Positions 47,769 to 59,919 of a stretch of 64,000 bases of DNA are shown here, piece by piece (the first letter of the stretch is position 1; the number at the start of each line of letters is the position of its first letter). The stretch is from NCBI GenBank assembly GCA_013397115.1, contig VWZW01001651.1:906125-970124 (forward strand). Direction: 5' to 3'. Below the pieces are notes generated by a model. That model was not told the origin of the DNA. It saw nothing but the letters and a program-made list of their open reading frames with translations, and made no database searches. Source of the stretch: Edolisoma coerulescens (taxonomy: Eukaryota; Chordata; Aves; Passeriformes; Campephagidae). The translations under genes were made by a program, and so were the position numbers.

Positions 47769-47811
47769 AGAAGGGTCTCCTACTGATTTCATCTGCAGGA
47801 GGCCCCAGGTG
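47769..47811. repeat. Possible old amniote repeat scrap
   Basis: AAGGGTCTCCTACTGATTTC then ATCTGCAGGAGGCCCCAGGT resembles a dispersed amniote sequence with the words ...TCCATTGACTTCAATGG...AGGCCC. It is of the same type as 49041-49112. The family name is unknown to me and the match is weak. Confidence 0.28.
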
Positions 47812-49040
47812 ATGAAAAAAAATCAGATGTTCTGAATGTAAGTGGCCAGCTTCTAAGAGAACCTGAACATCTTACTGGCACTGACTTATTTTGGTGACTA
47901 ATAGCAAGACATTATATAAAATTTTGGCTCTAGTACCTACACTAAGTGAATGTTTTTGCATCTAAGGCATAAAAACATATACAGAGAGAAAAGAATAGGA
48001 AAAGCAGAAAAGGAAAGTTGGAATGAATTTTGCTGGGATTTCCTAGCTGCACTGCACATACTCAGCTGGATGCTCAGCTTGTGTAAATTGACAACACAGC
48101 ACTGGAGCCAATGGAGCCATGGTACGTAAAACAAACTAATAATCTGGCTCTAGGTACTAATGTTGAGAGAAAAATAAGCACAAGCTTTCCCACCACAGAG
48201 ATTAAAATATAAAAGTGACCCTAATGAATATAATGGTCTTTGGGGAATTCTTGTATCTTTTGTGCAAATCAAAAGAAATGATGAAGGGACAGAGAGAGTA
48301 ATGGCGGAGCAACAATGCCTCACGTACCCTCACTGCTAAGAGATTCATAATTAAAATCTTCTCTAGCTGTGTGTGTAGTGCCCATGGCAATGTGTGCCTT
48401 TGCACCTCACAGAAAACTTACTGACAGAGGACTGTGAGCCCAAGATACACCACTGGAAGAGGTATTTAAACCGGTGAAGTGTGCTGGACACCTATTGAGA
48501 AATTCACAAAAATTAATGGTGATATTATGGGATGGGCCAAACATAAATAACTAGAGATCAGCTGGATACTTAAGGTTTAGAACAATTCAGCTTTCTTTCT
48601 TCATGAAAAAAACATTTTTTTTAAATAAATCTCTTTACTGAATGTGAGTTAAAGACTTTTCAAAAATTTTTCAAAATCTAACCAAAGTTGTGACTTCTGA
48701 AAATGAGGTACAACATACAACCCAGACAGATTATGTTTTGAAAATTCCTACAAAGATACTTTCTAGCCTATCTAATAGTTCACCTTTTTACAGTTATGCT
48801 TATAATGTGGAAAGTATCTTGCTGCCCTAACCTTCAGGAATTACTCTCGATTTCTGAGAAATAATGAATCATTTCACAGGCACTATCTAGTAAGCACAGT
48901 GACAACTATGATCATTTACCAGACAAAACCAAAATATATTAATTTGTTTATTCTGTAAGCATATTTAATAATACTAGACACATTAAAACTACCACTAAGT
49001 AAAGTTTTAATAAAAGTTAGACTAAGAGAATGATTCAAAA

Positions 49041-49112
49041 TCACTTGAAATCAGTGAGAGTCTTTCCACTGATTGACTTTTGTGAGCTTAGAAACAGGGC
49101 TGAATTGGTCAG
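49041..49112. repeat. Possible old amniote repeat scrap
   Basis: TCACTTGAAATCAGTGAGAG, then TCTTTCCACTGATTGACTTT and GTGAGC...AGGGCTGAATTGG fits a familiar amniote pattern of TGGGAGTCTTTCCATTGACTTC followed by an AATGGGCTTTGGATCAGGCC-like end. Family not named; moderate to low certainty. Confidence 0.38.
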
Positions 49113-50373
49113 CAAAGATGCTCCAAGGCACACTACAAAATAAAATTCAATTAGGAATGTGGAAATATGCAATCATTGTACGCCTATCATGACAGAGGAA
49201 AGCCCTTCTTCAGCAATCTTTGGAAGAGCTTCACAAATCTACACCTACTTAATACTATACTGCTTGTCAGGGATTCTTTCTCCCTTTTTTGGGACACATT
49301 AATCTGAAGTATTTAAAGCAATCATGGCATGGCCTGAACACAATAGGGGAATGTCCTCCATGACAAATGCCAGGTGCTCCTGCCAGCAGAGCGATTCCCT
49401 GACCCTAGGAGCTGGCAGAACAGAATGTCTCAATTGGCTCGGAGGACAGCCAGCTTTCTGAGGAGGCATTTAGTAACTTCCCTAGCCACAAGCAGAAATA
49501 AATTTGTGCCATGCACTTAAAATAATAGAAAGAAAAGGCTAGATGGGGACATAAAAAATCTAAAATAAAGCTTCTGCCTGCTTGCTTCTGAATGGTAAGG
49601 AGAGAACAGATCACCATTACATGACAGAGGAATACAAATTCCCTAAATGAAAAAAAATATTTAACACAAAGTTATATCCCAGGGCTCTTTTTTCCTACAT
49701 TTTGTAGCACTGTATTTGTTTCATATTTTGTCTAGTTTTGCTTATTTAAATTTTAAATAAATCTTGAATGGATGCTCTGTTCTTTGGATAACTTCTTGTT
49801 CTGGCACACTGTATGTTGCCACTGAGCACTCATTCATTAAGTATATGAGTGATTCTGAAAATCTTTAATTGGATAAGATCCCTGTACTTACCTATTAAAT
49901 CTTAAGTAGAAATGCAAGGATTTAAAAGGCTGGGCCAAACACTCTATAACACGAAGAGAATGTGTATCACCCTTCTGGCTGCATTAGCATACACTTAGAA
50001 GAGCACCAGTGCATTTTGAATGTTATATCATCTAAAAACACATGATAATACAGAATTGGTTTTAAAATTCAGCCTGAAGTATCTGCATATTTCATATATT
50101 GTTATTAGGCTTTAAAGGTTCACATGTGAAATCCTGACACCCTTCAGTATCTACTGTTTGGTATCGAGTTTTCACATCTTCAGCGAATCTACCCATTTCT
50201 TTTAAAAGCATTTCTTTCTGGCAGAAATAAAGAACCCAGCCCAGCTTCTATTGGAAACTGGAGGAGGTTCTGTGATATTGACATTTTCTTCAATGAAAAT
50301 CACAATCCAAATAGCATTTTATTGCTAGTGGGCAAAAATTAGAAAATTTGTAGTGATTGGGAAACCAAAGTCA

Positions 50374-50415
50374 CATTTTTCAAAATGGGCCCTTAGGCAC
50401 CTACATATCTTGTGC
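50374..50415. repeat. Possible old interspersed repeat
   Basis: ATTTTTCAAAATGGGCCCTT then AGGCACCTACATATCTTGTG resembles a dispersed reptile/bird repeat with CTTTTGAAAATGGGACTTAGGCACCTAA words. The family name is not known to me. Confidence 0.4.
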
Positions 50416-50780
50416 TTTTCCATGAGATTAAAGTTTCTGTAGATAAAATATATCTGAAAGTGAAATTTAAGATTCTGAACCACTTTGACTTTTTTGAAAA
50501 TATTACCCTGCAATTTCAAATAATTGTTCGATAGAGGACATTATCTGTTTGCTTTAAAGTAGCCTTTCTCTAAAGCTAGAAATTTTGATATAATTTACTC
50601 GGACTTACTGAAAATTTTCACTTAAACAAATCTGCAAACCCAAGTTTCAATTTCTTGGACAACTTCAGCCTCTGCTTTGTTTATACTAGCAAGTGAAATT
50701 GAAAGCAATACATTATCCAGCCTTAAGGGCTTGCTTCTCTTTCTCCTTTCAATTAATCTTGTCTCCGAGGAGTCCTGCAT

Positions 50781-50807
50781 TAAAAAAAAATAAAATAAAA
50801 TAAAATA
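50781..50807. repeat. (TAAAA)n microsatellite
   Basis: T followed by nine A, then TAAAATAAAATAAAAT units. Confidence 0.9.
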
Positions 50808-53800
50808 TCAATACTAGTCTTTTTAAATTTCTATGTCTTTAATTATAAGCAGCAATTAATCAATTTTTTTCAATTTCACTTCTTCTTGGGGGCATCTCAC
50901 TGATAAAGCAAGAATCAACACCAGTGTATTAATCAAATAATCACAAAACTTTGAGGCAAAAAAGTGTTTACCCCATCAAGGTTTTAACCTAAAGCTAAGC
51001 AAATCCCATCTTTTACTTGAATTATTAGTAGAACTCATTTATTTTTCCTAAAAACATTTGCAGCGTATATATTAAATTTCAATAGCAGAGGGCCAATTTC
51101 TCTTTTCAATTACAGTCTGCAACTTCATTAACACCAGTGCAATTGTTTGGATATAAGTAACGGCAAAAAATTACTCACAGTTTACACCTTTTTTTTCTGG
51201 CTACTTTCTATTAGAGAAAAGAGAGCTCAGGACTAATCCACACTGATATTCCCAGTATGATCCTAAAGCCTGGAAAATGCAGATTTCAATCATTTTGACA
51301 TTGCTGTTGCTATTAAATCCATTTAAAATGGAAGAACATTAGATACTGCCTCTCTCTTCAACATTTTAATATCAGTGGATCAAATCAAATCACTCTGGAT
51401 AGGCTTCGATTTTGATCTATGTGCAAGATTAGTTAAGAGTCACCCAGATTTTCATTCAAACCCCTTGGTTTCTAAGAATTCTCAGTATATCTGACAAGTT
51501 GGCCTTCCTATTCCAATTATTTTTGTGAATATAGATAAACTACTCTGACAATGTATTTGACCTCATTTACATTAGAACTGTCATTAGATTTGTTTAGGTA
51601 CTGTTACAGATAAGAAATTCAAGTATTCCAGGAGTTAGTTTCAATTTCTAGAATAATTCTTACAATATTACCCTCTTTTTTTTGTTTGTTTAATCTATTA
51701 AATTATTTTCACTCTCTTAATCAGTTCAGGTAACTTACTTAACTGTTGCAATCTCTTTCCTTTTGCACAGGCAAAATGCTGTCTATCAACAGACATCCTG
51801 AAGTTTTTTCTTCTAATCTGTAAACTAATATTTTCCACTGAAAGCTTTAAAAAGCTTTAGTATATTTCTGCTGCACAGCTAAGTTCTCGGAAAAAAAAAT
51901 GTAGGGCTGATTTATATTCATTTACCTAAATAAAATACATCTGCCGAATTATTTTACATCGTGCAGTAGTAAATTCATCACTAGAGCAGTAATGAACACC
52001 CTTCCAATAAGAAAAGTGTAAACAGTGACAACTTCATTACAGCACATTCTGCCACACACCACTTCCCCACTCACAGAATCACAGCCTCTAAGAGAAGCTT
52101 TGTGCTTCCTGAGAAGGGAATTATTTGTGATGAACTTTCTACTTCTACTGCTTTTCTTTGCCCTTGTTAATAGCTGGATCTCTTACACAAGAACTGCCTT
52201 TATTTATTTATGTATATTTTGTATGTATAAGATATATATCTACTTATTTATCCGCCTTATTTAGCCTCCACCAGAAAACCTGAATATGTGAAAACATGTA
52301 TCTGAGTAGCAAGCTACTTGAGAAGTTAAAAACTTCATGGTAAACACAAAACAATTGACAGGATTTGTTTACAAATATTATAGCCATATTTTTGAAAATG
52401 TAGAACTTAAGTCTACTTCATAAATTTCATCACCTTTAATTTGTAAAAAGGCAGCCAGTGAATTATTTTTAATAATTTATTTTTGATCAAGAGTGATCAT
52501 TCTTTCTTTTTATCATTATATTTCTAGCTCAGTTTTACACATGCAGTAATATTTTATGAAAAGTTAACTCTATATCATTTTGATTAGTTGTTTTGCTATC
52601 TCTATGGAAAAATAACAATCCAGAGCTCAATAGAACTCAAATAAATAAAATCAATTAACACCTTACTGTGTCAGCAAAGCAGCTGATCACACTATCTTAA
52701 AAAATCTGATGTGGAGAAACATATATTGACAATTACTCTTTTTAGTGAATCTGACCATAGAGATAAAACCTCAAAATTCTGTGGTTTTAATGCTGGCCTT
52801 ATGCAAAAATGAGATTTTTTCTTGATTAAATACTCAAATTTCATCTGTTGGAATCCATTACTTTATCCTAGCAAGGAGTTTGCTAGAGAAAATTTTTATG
52901 TGGTCTCCAGGGGCAAAAAATTTCAAGTTTGACATAATATCAAACACTGCTAAAAACATGTCTGTCAATATTTGATCTTAAAACAATCTCATTAAGAGAG
53001 GTATATATCTCAGGTATTATTACGAGGCACACTTTTAAATATCTTATTAGAACTTCATTAAGCAGTTTATGTGGTACCATTTTAATGATGAATCTATTGT
53101 TTCTTGCAGAAAGTTTTCAGCATCTTCATAACTTCCACATCTTTTAAATCTTATAAAGCATCTTGAAAGTTCTCTAAATCCATAACAAGATTTTTTAAAG
53201 CACCTATTCTGTTGGGCCTCAGTTTAGCAAGCCAACACTAGTACTTAACTAAGGAAATCAATTAAAAATAGCCGTCCAGAGTAAGTATCAATAGAAGTGA
53301 AACTGTATAATCATTTTAGTTCACTCTGTTGTGAAATAATTCTACAAATTAAATAAAACTAGCTGTGTGTTGCATACCACAATGACATCTGTTTACCAAC
53401 AGGGAGCTGGGCCTGTAATGTCCACCTGCAAGAGAGTTCACGCTTCTCCCTCTAATTTAAAAGTCACAGAAAGCATGAAAAGCATGAAGTCATAAAAAGC
53501 AAGAAAGCATACCAATTTTCTTTTCTTTTTAAAGGTGCTTATTGCAGACTTTGATTGTAGTATATTTTACCTTTCAAAGTGAAAGCATGATCCTTAAAGC
53601 GCCAGCTGGACACCAGTGCGTGTTCAAGGCCTGGTCTCCTGTTTGCACTCTGTCCTGCTATGCTGCCTCAAGTAATGCCTGGCAGGCTTCCCCACCTTCT
53701 TCCATCCAACTGCTTTGATGGAGAAACACACAGCACTTTACAAATCCTTGTTTCCACTTTTTCTGCAATTGAATACTTTTGTGATAAAGCATTGCAAATC

Positions 53801-55615
53801 TGATCTTGCCTCCTGTCTTCACCTTCAATAAAGGAGCTTAGTGTTTGGACAGCAATCAAATTCACCAAACCATTCAATGGACATACAACATCATCCTTGC
53901 CCATGTCTTGGGTTCGTTAAGAACAGGGAGAACCCCATCTTATCAAAAAAGATGGGCAGACAGCCTCTGGGCTTGGAGTTGCAACACAGGTGTGCACCCA
54001 CTGCACGGCCAGATACACCTTCATCGTGATACATTGGACATTTTGGCCCATGGGATCAAGAGAAGAAGAAAGAAGTGTCCACACCACACACAGCCCCAAA
54101 TAATTCCAAATGGAAGCTAAAGAGATTTCCAGAAAAATGCTGCCCCCACTGACTAACATTCCTTTCTTCCTTCTGCAGACTGAAAGACCCTTTCTACCCT
54201 CAATCCAGCCATTGGGTTACAGGGATAAATTTTCAGTACTTCTCATCTGGTCCTTCTATTAAAGCTGAACAGCTCTATTCAACTATGTAAGACTCCATAA
54301 TACTTTTACTTAGAAGGTAACTTTCCACCTAAGAGATTCTATCTGGGATCCTCTGTTTCACAAATGAAGCCCAGTCCCTTAGTGAACGTGAAGACATTTC
54401 CTTATTTACCAAGGTCAGTTTTCCCTGAGAATTTCTTCATTTCTCTTCAGCCCTCTGCCCTCCCACAAACAAGCATAGTGTTTCAATTGTAAGGACAGAA
54501 ACAAGCACCAGACATGCAAGCTTTTTAACATGTTTTATGCTGAACAGTGAAATCATATGACTGCAGAGTAAAGCAGCACCTAATTATGTGGGCAGTGGTC
54601 TTTCATGTTCTGCAGCCAGTGTAATCCTTTATGATTCACTTCAAGAACAAAATGCTCTCCTTAAAAATAAAGTTTAAGTCTGTGTGCTGCCCATTTGAAC
54701 AGTAGGCATTTCTCCAGCAGCTTGATGCTCCCACAAAACAAGAACTTCTTTCCTGTAACAATTCTGTTTCCAGGAAATAACAGGCATCAACATGACATGT
54801 AACAGTGGTTGAAATATCAGGCTGTGAAGTGCTGAATGATCACAGAAGCTCTTTCTTAATGTCTGGAGCACTTGTTAAAAATTATCTATCTATTTCACTT
54901 TTTTTTTTGTGCATTTCTGTATGGCCAACTTGATGCAAAACATTCCTGCACCATGAAGGGAAATTTTAATATTTAATCCTGTTTTTTCAATTCTTGAATC
55001 ACCTCATATCTCTTAGAGACACATCAGACAGAGCTAACCAAATGTTGCTAGCTTCAACTTTCATGAGTCTTTAAAAGTTATTTGCAGTTTTCTTGTGCAC
55101 CCATTTCTTATGTACAAACAAACTTTTCTTCCTATTTCCTTCCTGTTAAATGTCCATTTCCAGTGGACTTCTTTTTAAAGATCCAGTGTCAGTGGACCTC
55201 TGAAAAATTCTCACTTATTTCAAATTACCTATCACCTGCAATATAGAACTGACTTCTTTGTTTTCTTCTAGAATACTTATGGATATACTTGTAGTAACCA
55301 TAAAAAAATCCCAAGTGGCAGGAGCTGCCTTATGCCCAAGGCACACCTTATAAGCCGTTAAAAATAAAAATATATGCAGATGATTAATTCAGCATGAACC
55401 GTTGATGCTAAAGGCTGTCTGTAGCATGCTTCCATTTCTGATTAATCCTGTCCACAATGTTAAGTAGTAGAGGAACAAACAAAATTCCACAGTTCCCAGA
55501 ACAGTTTTGCATAATTTTGGACATAAAAAAACATTTCTGATTAGTAACTTCCTGTGATTTTTCCCACTAGAAAATAACCAATTCTCATTACCTATGGATT
55601 GTGCTACAGCAATAA

Positions 55616-55686
55616 TTTTATGATCTATTATGATCTCTATTATAATCATAATATCTAATGATATTATGACATCTATTATGATTCCA
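55616..55686. repeat. Imperfect AT-rich repeat of TATGATCTAT-like units
   Basis: About 70 bases composed of variations on TATTATGATCTCTAT and its near reverse complement (ATAATCATAATAT). The result is partly tandem and partly palindromic. Confidence 0.75.
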
Positions 55687-56034
55687 AATATTTTAAGACT
55701 CTGATTCAATCTTTCTTTTTAGACTCCCACTGTTTCATTGCATGTGAATTTCTATCCCTTAAACTCAAGTACACAATACTTAGTATCACATATAACAAAC
55801 CTGATCACAGTTGAAGATTGACCATCTGCTGTGGTGTATCTTTTAATCAGGGTTTGTTCAGCCACTCAAAATCACTGCTGTTACTGACCCATCCTTAACA
55901 TTATTGTTGCAAAGTTTGCATTCACTATACTGCACTAACATGCAAAAAATCAGTGTTTCCTGTTGGAAAGCTCTAAAATTTCAGAGCTGGTCAACTCCAC
56001 ACAAAACATCAGATCTCAGGACTGTGCTGGGCCT

Positions 56035-56655
56035 CATCAGCGTGCAGCCTTGCAGCAAAGAAGGCCAATGGCATACTGAGCTGTATTAACCAGAATGTAT
56101 GCAGTAAGTGCCCCTCTCTTTCCAGCACCTGTGACATTGCACCAGGAGTACCCAGTCCCTTTTTGGGCTCTCCAGGACAAGAAATACAGGGATGTATTGG
56201 AGCAAGCCACTGCAGAAAGCCACCAAGACACAAAGAGGACTGCACTACATAATGTACTACAAGAGGCTGAGAGAACAGGGTTTGATCATTCATAGTACAG
56301 GAGCTGAAATAAAGCTCATTTCTGTCTACAGCTGTCTAGTGGAATGCTACAAAGAAGATGGAGCCAGACCCTTTCCAGAAATGTACAGTTTTAGGACAAG
56401 AGACAAAGACAGAAGCTGGAATACAGGTAGCTCCAATTGAATATTAGGAAGACCTCTTTTGTCATCAGGTGGTCAAACACTACAAGGTGGTCAGCTGATT
56501 CCATAAGCTGTAAAATCTTCATCCATGGAGATATTCAAAACCCAATTTGACACAGACCTGGACATCCAATCCAGATGACTCTGCTTCAGCAGTGGAGGTT
56601 GGACTAGATGATCTCCAGAGGTTCCTGCCAACCTCAGCTGTTCTGTGATTTGAAG
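56035..56655 (+). mobile_element. CR1 LINE 3' half, including 3' terminus
   Basis: Starts at CCTTGCAGCAAAGAAGGCCAA (56048-56068). It proceeds through the ACATTGCACCAGGAGTACCC and GGGCTCTCCAGGACAAGAAA region (56132-56184), GCCACCAAGACACAAAGAGG (56219-56238), AGAGGCTGAGAGAACAGGG, and GTGGAATGCTACAAAGAAGA (56339-56358), to the 3' end GGAGGTTGGACTAGATGATC then TCCAGAGGTTCCTGCCAACC and TTCTGTGATTTG (56596-56651). Many small indels break the frame, and the overlapping short open frames at 56009-56440 on both strands are its debris. The 3' end is of the same type as the reversed element at 42298-42778. Confidence 0.93.
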
Positions 56656-57730
56656 GAAATCATAGCCCAAGCCTCTCGTGACATTATAAAGTAAAATCAG
56701 GCCCTGGTCAAGACTGGTAAGAGATGTCCTAATCTGAAAAGAAATTAGATTGTTTCCTACACTTCCAAATTTGCTGTGGAAGAAATCCAGCTTCCTTTCA
56801 CTCTCTTTCCAACATATTCCTGTAGGCTTCTGAGCTGTATTTAGCTTCCACAAAAGTCTACTCTACACAATGATTTTCTAGAATACAATTACCATTTTCC
56901 CTCTCAAGGTGACAGGAAACGTGGCCACCCAACTTTCAATTCCCCCTCCTGGAACTCTCTAAATTTCTCCTCCTGATTAAAGACCTGGCAATCAGACCAC
57001 TACGATACAATTAGTAATGGATACCAACCTCCTAATGCACAGCATTCCACAATTTGTCTTTCACCTCCCTTTTCTCAAACAAATCAACACAAGAGGAATT
57101 ATTTCAAGCTAGAACTCAAGGAAGAGTAAATTGTATACCTACAGCTACCTAGATAAATCTGAAGCCTTTCTAATAGCGCCAAGTCTACACTGATACAACA
57201 GAAACACATGACTTCAAATACTTGAGTATATAATTAATTAAACTTACATACATGATAACCTATCTCTGCTAACATGCAAACTTAGGCATTTATGAAAACA
57301 GTTATTACAAATCAGTTCTTTCTCAAAAAATGACATACAGAAATTATATGGGTCAGATATTGCATACTTTTGACAAAAGTTATCAATCCATATTTTGATT
57401 ACATGCCCTTTAAACTAATGCCCATACCACTACTAGTTGATTTTGTTTACTTTTATCATGTATAAAATAGACTGCATCCTGGTCTAAAAGTATAATACAC
57501 ATTGAAGTTCACACATGTTCATTGCAATGTTCAAGTCATCACTGCAATTAATTTTATGCCATTGGGGTTTCACCAAGCAAAAATAATATCCAAGCGTTCA
57601 ATTTTGCTGGATTCAACCTGTTTAATATGCACTCTGCTTGATCATAAAAAAAATAAAACTTCAAATAGGAGTGTAAAATTAACTGTGTTACAGAAAACCC
57701 TTTCCAACAAGTGAAGAATAAACAGCAATT
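56656..57730. other. Unannotated sequence
   Basis: AT-rich with no recognised element. The 120-codon minus-strand open frame at 56491-56853 runs antisense across the CR1 3' end and beyond and is not supported as a gene. Confidence 0.45.
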
Positions 57731-57825
57731 AAAACTATGAACTCTTCAAAGCAGGCACTCTTTTTTTTTTTCCTAGGCATTGTATGGTATGATGCTTTGT
57801 CCATACAGTCCAAATAAAGTCTTCC
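57731..57825 (+). repeat. 3' tail of an old amniote SINE (MIR/CORE-like)
   Basis: AAACTATGAACTCTTCAAAG then CAGGCACTC, a T run, CTAGGCATTGTATGGTATGATG and TCCAAATAAAGTC matches the conserved SINE/L2-like tail GATTGTGAGCTCCTTGAGGGCAGGGACTG-TCTTTT-...-AGCGCCTAGCACAATG-...-CAATAAATA in the right order and spacing. It is strongly diverged. Confidence 0.55.
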
Positions 57826-58039
57826 TTGATCATATCAACATGAGATAAAAACACATTATGAAGCAGTGTAATTAAGCCGTGACACATCTCATATCCATTC
57901 ATGAAATGCCCTGGAAATGATAGTAGCCAAAACTATTTAACTGAGACCATTTTCTCCAAGAATTTTCTAAGCAAGAGAATCACCAAGGAGACCTGCTACA
58001 GCCTCCAGAAACATTCTACACAACAATGCAAGAACAGGA

Positions 58040-58330
58040 GTACGGGGTCAGACCAGTGCTTCCTGTATCCCATCTCCAACAATCCTCAAACGTAGCTGCA
58101 AGGAACAACATAACAAAAGTGACAGCATATATAATATGCACCCAAAGTCTCCAGCCAATCATTTTCAGTGCAGGAATTTCCTCAAATAGATGTGTATTTA
58201 GTAACATTCAGTGGATTACTCTGTCATTAATTTGTCCCATCTCCTCTGAATTTCACAAAAGTTTTTCACACCTTAACACATTTAAAAGACATCATTTCCC
58301 CTTACAGGAAGTCAGCATCCCAGAACAACC
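58040..58330 (-). mobile_element. L3/CR1-clade LINE 3' part (degenerate)
   Basis: GGGGTCAGACCAGTGCTTCC then TGTATCCCATCTCC (58046-58078) is the antisense of an L3-type LINE 3' end (GGGTCAGACCAATGGTCCATC...AGTATCCTGTCTCC). Further in, AGTGGATTACTCTGTCATTA then ATTTGTCCCATCTCCTCTGA sits where the family has GATGGACCTATCCTCCATGAATTTATCTAATTCTTTTTTGAAC. The middle is poorly matched. The plus-strand open frame 58026-58358 (110 codons) runs antisense to it. Confidence 0.55.
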
Positions 58331-59150
58331 AATCACACTGATAAAATACTCATATTAGCAGCAGTAATAGTAGTACTAACAAATCCACCATGTAACTGAG
58401 TACCACGGGACAAAACCACTGCCCTGAGTCCCCAAAATCCTACAGAGCAAGTATCAAATAAGAGATAGGAAACTATTTAGAAGCAGTAAGACGACAGTAG
58501 CTAGCATCACAAGAAGTGATATCTTGTTAAAAGCAGCTTGATACTGTCATTCTTTCATAAGCATTTCAGGAAAGGAACCTCTTGGGAAAAGAGATTAATC
58601 CAAAAGGTGATGTTACAAAGGAATCCTAGTCCACACATAAGGAATTAAACAAATGCGTGTTTGCAAAATAACAAATGGGCACAAAAAATTGTGCCTTAAC
58701 TGGAAGGAAAACCTTGACAAAGAGAAACAGTATGATAGAGCTGGGTGAAGAAGGACTTGAAACTTAGGGCAAGATGCTAATATTTCATGCACCAGAGAAG
58801 GGATATCAGGGGAGATATAAAAAACATGGTCAGTGTGACAGTCTGTCACTCTGAAAATGATCTCTGTAACAGGGTTCTGGATAGATAGGACTGGAAAAAG
58901 AATATTTCTCAATGGTAATGAGGATGAGCTTTTAACTGAAGAGTAGGCAGGAAAACACATACAGCAGGGATGTTAGGCAGGGAAAGCCTGCAAGACTTTG
59001 ATGCAGTCTGAATGCAAAGAACTTCAGAATAGAACAAAACAGTTACACTAGGTCAGTGAAAAAAAAATATAGCAGAGAAAGAGCATCCCTTTCCATGATA
59101 TCCCACGTCATGATATCCAGCAGTCAGCTGGGTAAAAACTTCCTGAAGTT
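58331..59150. other. Unannotated segment between LINE remnants
   Basis: About 800 bases with no recognised family. The minus-strand open frame 58613-58960 (115 codons) contains no domain I recognise. This may be an insertion splitting an older LINE, or simply the gap between two elements. Confidence 0.4.
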
Positions 59151-59735
59151 GAGTTGCATCATCACCATCACACTTAACAGCTCCTCAGAGACATAACAGA
59201 ATAATGCCTGATGCATTTTTAAGCCTGATCGTATTTTGACCTCTAAAGCATCCTTTGGCAAGGAATTCCACTATTCAATTGCATGCTACATGGTAGGATG
59301 GAAGGGAGGCACAAAGAAAAGCCACGAAAACAAAAAAAACCAAAACAAACAAAAAATTACAACTTCTGTTAAATGTTTTAAAACTGCTCCCTGAGAATTA
59401 CACAGGATGTTTCCTTTTTCTCATAATATTAAAGTTAATGAATACTTGTTCCCCAACTACCTTCCTGAGGCCTTGCTCAGTCATCTGTTTTCCAAGATGA
59501 AGTATTTTACTTTATTTAATTCTTCCTCCGACATAACTCCATGTATCTCATCAGCCTTCATGCCCTTATCTCAAACTAGTGTCTGTCTGAAATAATGATA
59601 ACAAAAATACACACAATAGATAGATTTCACACACTAGATTAATGGATTGGCATTCATGTTTTTGGTTTGTTTTTCTATTTCTTTCCTGCTCACAGCAAAT
59701 AATCTATTTGCCTTTTTAATTGCTATGCTATGAGG
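59151..59735 (-). mobile_element. Ancient L3/CR1-clade LINE, region after RT core
   Basis: Plus-strand landmarks, in antisense order, are TTTTGACCTCTAAAGCATCC then TTTGGCAAGGAATTCCACTA (59233-59272), CTTCTGTTAAATGTTTTAAA (59363-59382), GTCATCTGTTTTCCAAGATG then AAGTATTTTACTTTATTTAA (59480-59519), TCATCAGCCTTCATGCCCTT, and CTATTTGCCTTTTTAATTGC (59703-59722). The order and spacing fit the family, which has ACATCCTCTGGCAAGGAGTTCCAC and TTGCTTTTTTGACTGCTGCTG at these points. An A/C-rich tract (59325-59360) sits inside. No frame is preserved. Confidence 0.8.
59325..59360 (+). repeat. A/C-rich low-complexity tract inside a LINE remnant
   Basis: A runs with interspersed CC/CAAAC. In the family this position is TTTTGTTTGTTTT-like on the same strand, so the tract appears expanded or inserted rather than inherited. 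Confidence 0.7.
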
Positions 59736-59919
59736 AAGAGGTCTGTATCAGTGAGATGGCCAAATTACAGACGTGTCCTAAGAGGCGACATAGCAGTGTT
59801 AACTTGAAAAGTAGATGGAGGGCTTGTAAAGAACTCTTGGAGATTTGTTTTGACCAAGGGAATCTGAGCTAGGCAATAAGGAGATGACAGAGAAGTAAGA
59901 CTACATTTTCATTGAGATA

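Larger units (their letters stand above)
47812..56034. other. Long unannotated AT-rich region
   Basis: Contains the (TAAAA)n microsatellite at 50781-50807, the TATGATCTAT-like imperfect repeat at 55616-55686, and two weak old-repeat scraps at 49041-49112 and 50374-50415. The minus-strand frame at 53668-53904 (78 codons, ending GRRWGSLPGIT) has mixed, protein-like composition but no recognised domain and no clear splice sites. 51190-51420 is repeat-free and might be conserved non-coding DNA, which cannot be tested here. No gene is called. Confidence 0.4.

Noticed and set aside
48455..48475. Promoter with TATTTAAA box
   Set aside because: An isolated TATA-like word in AT-rich DNA with no transcript support or CpG enrichment.
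52070..52105. CR1 3' end (CACAGAATCACAGCCTCTAAG)
   Set aside because: Only about 20 bases resemble the terminus, and no CR1 body follows on either side.
56491..56853. 120-codon minus-strand frame, among the longest in the window, as a gene
   Set aside because: About 45 percent of it is antisense to the CR1 3' end. The remainder has no domain.
58613..58960. 115-codon minus-strand frame
   Set aside because: No domain recognised. It lies between LINE remnants with no splice evidence.
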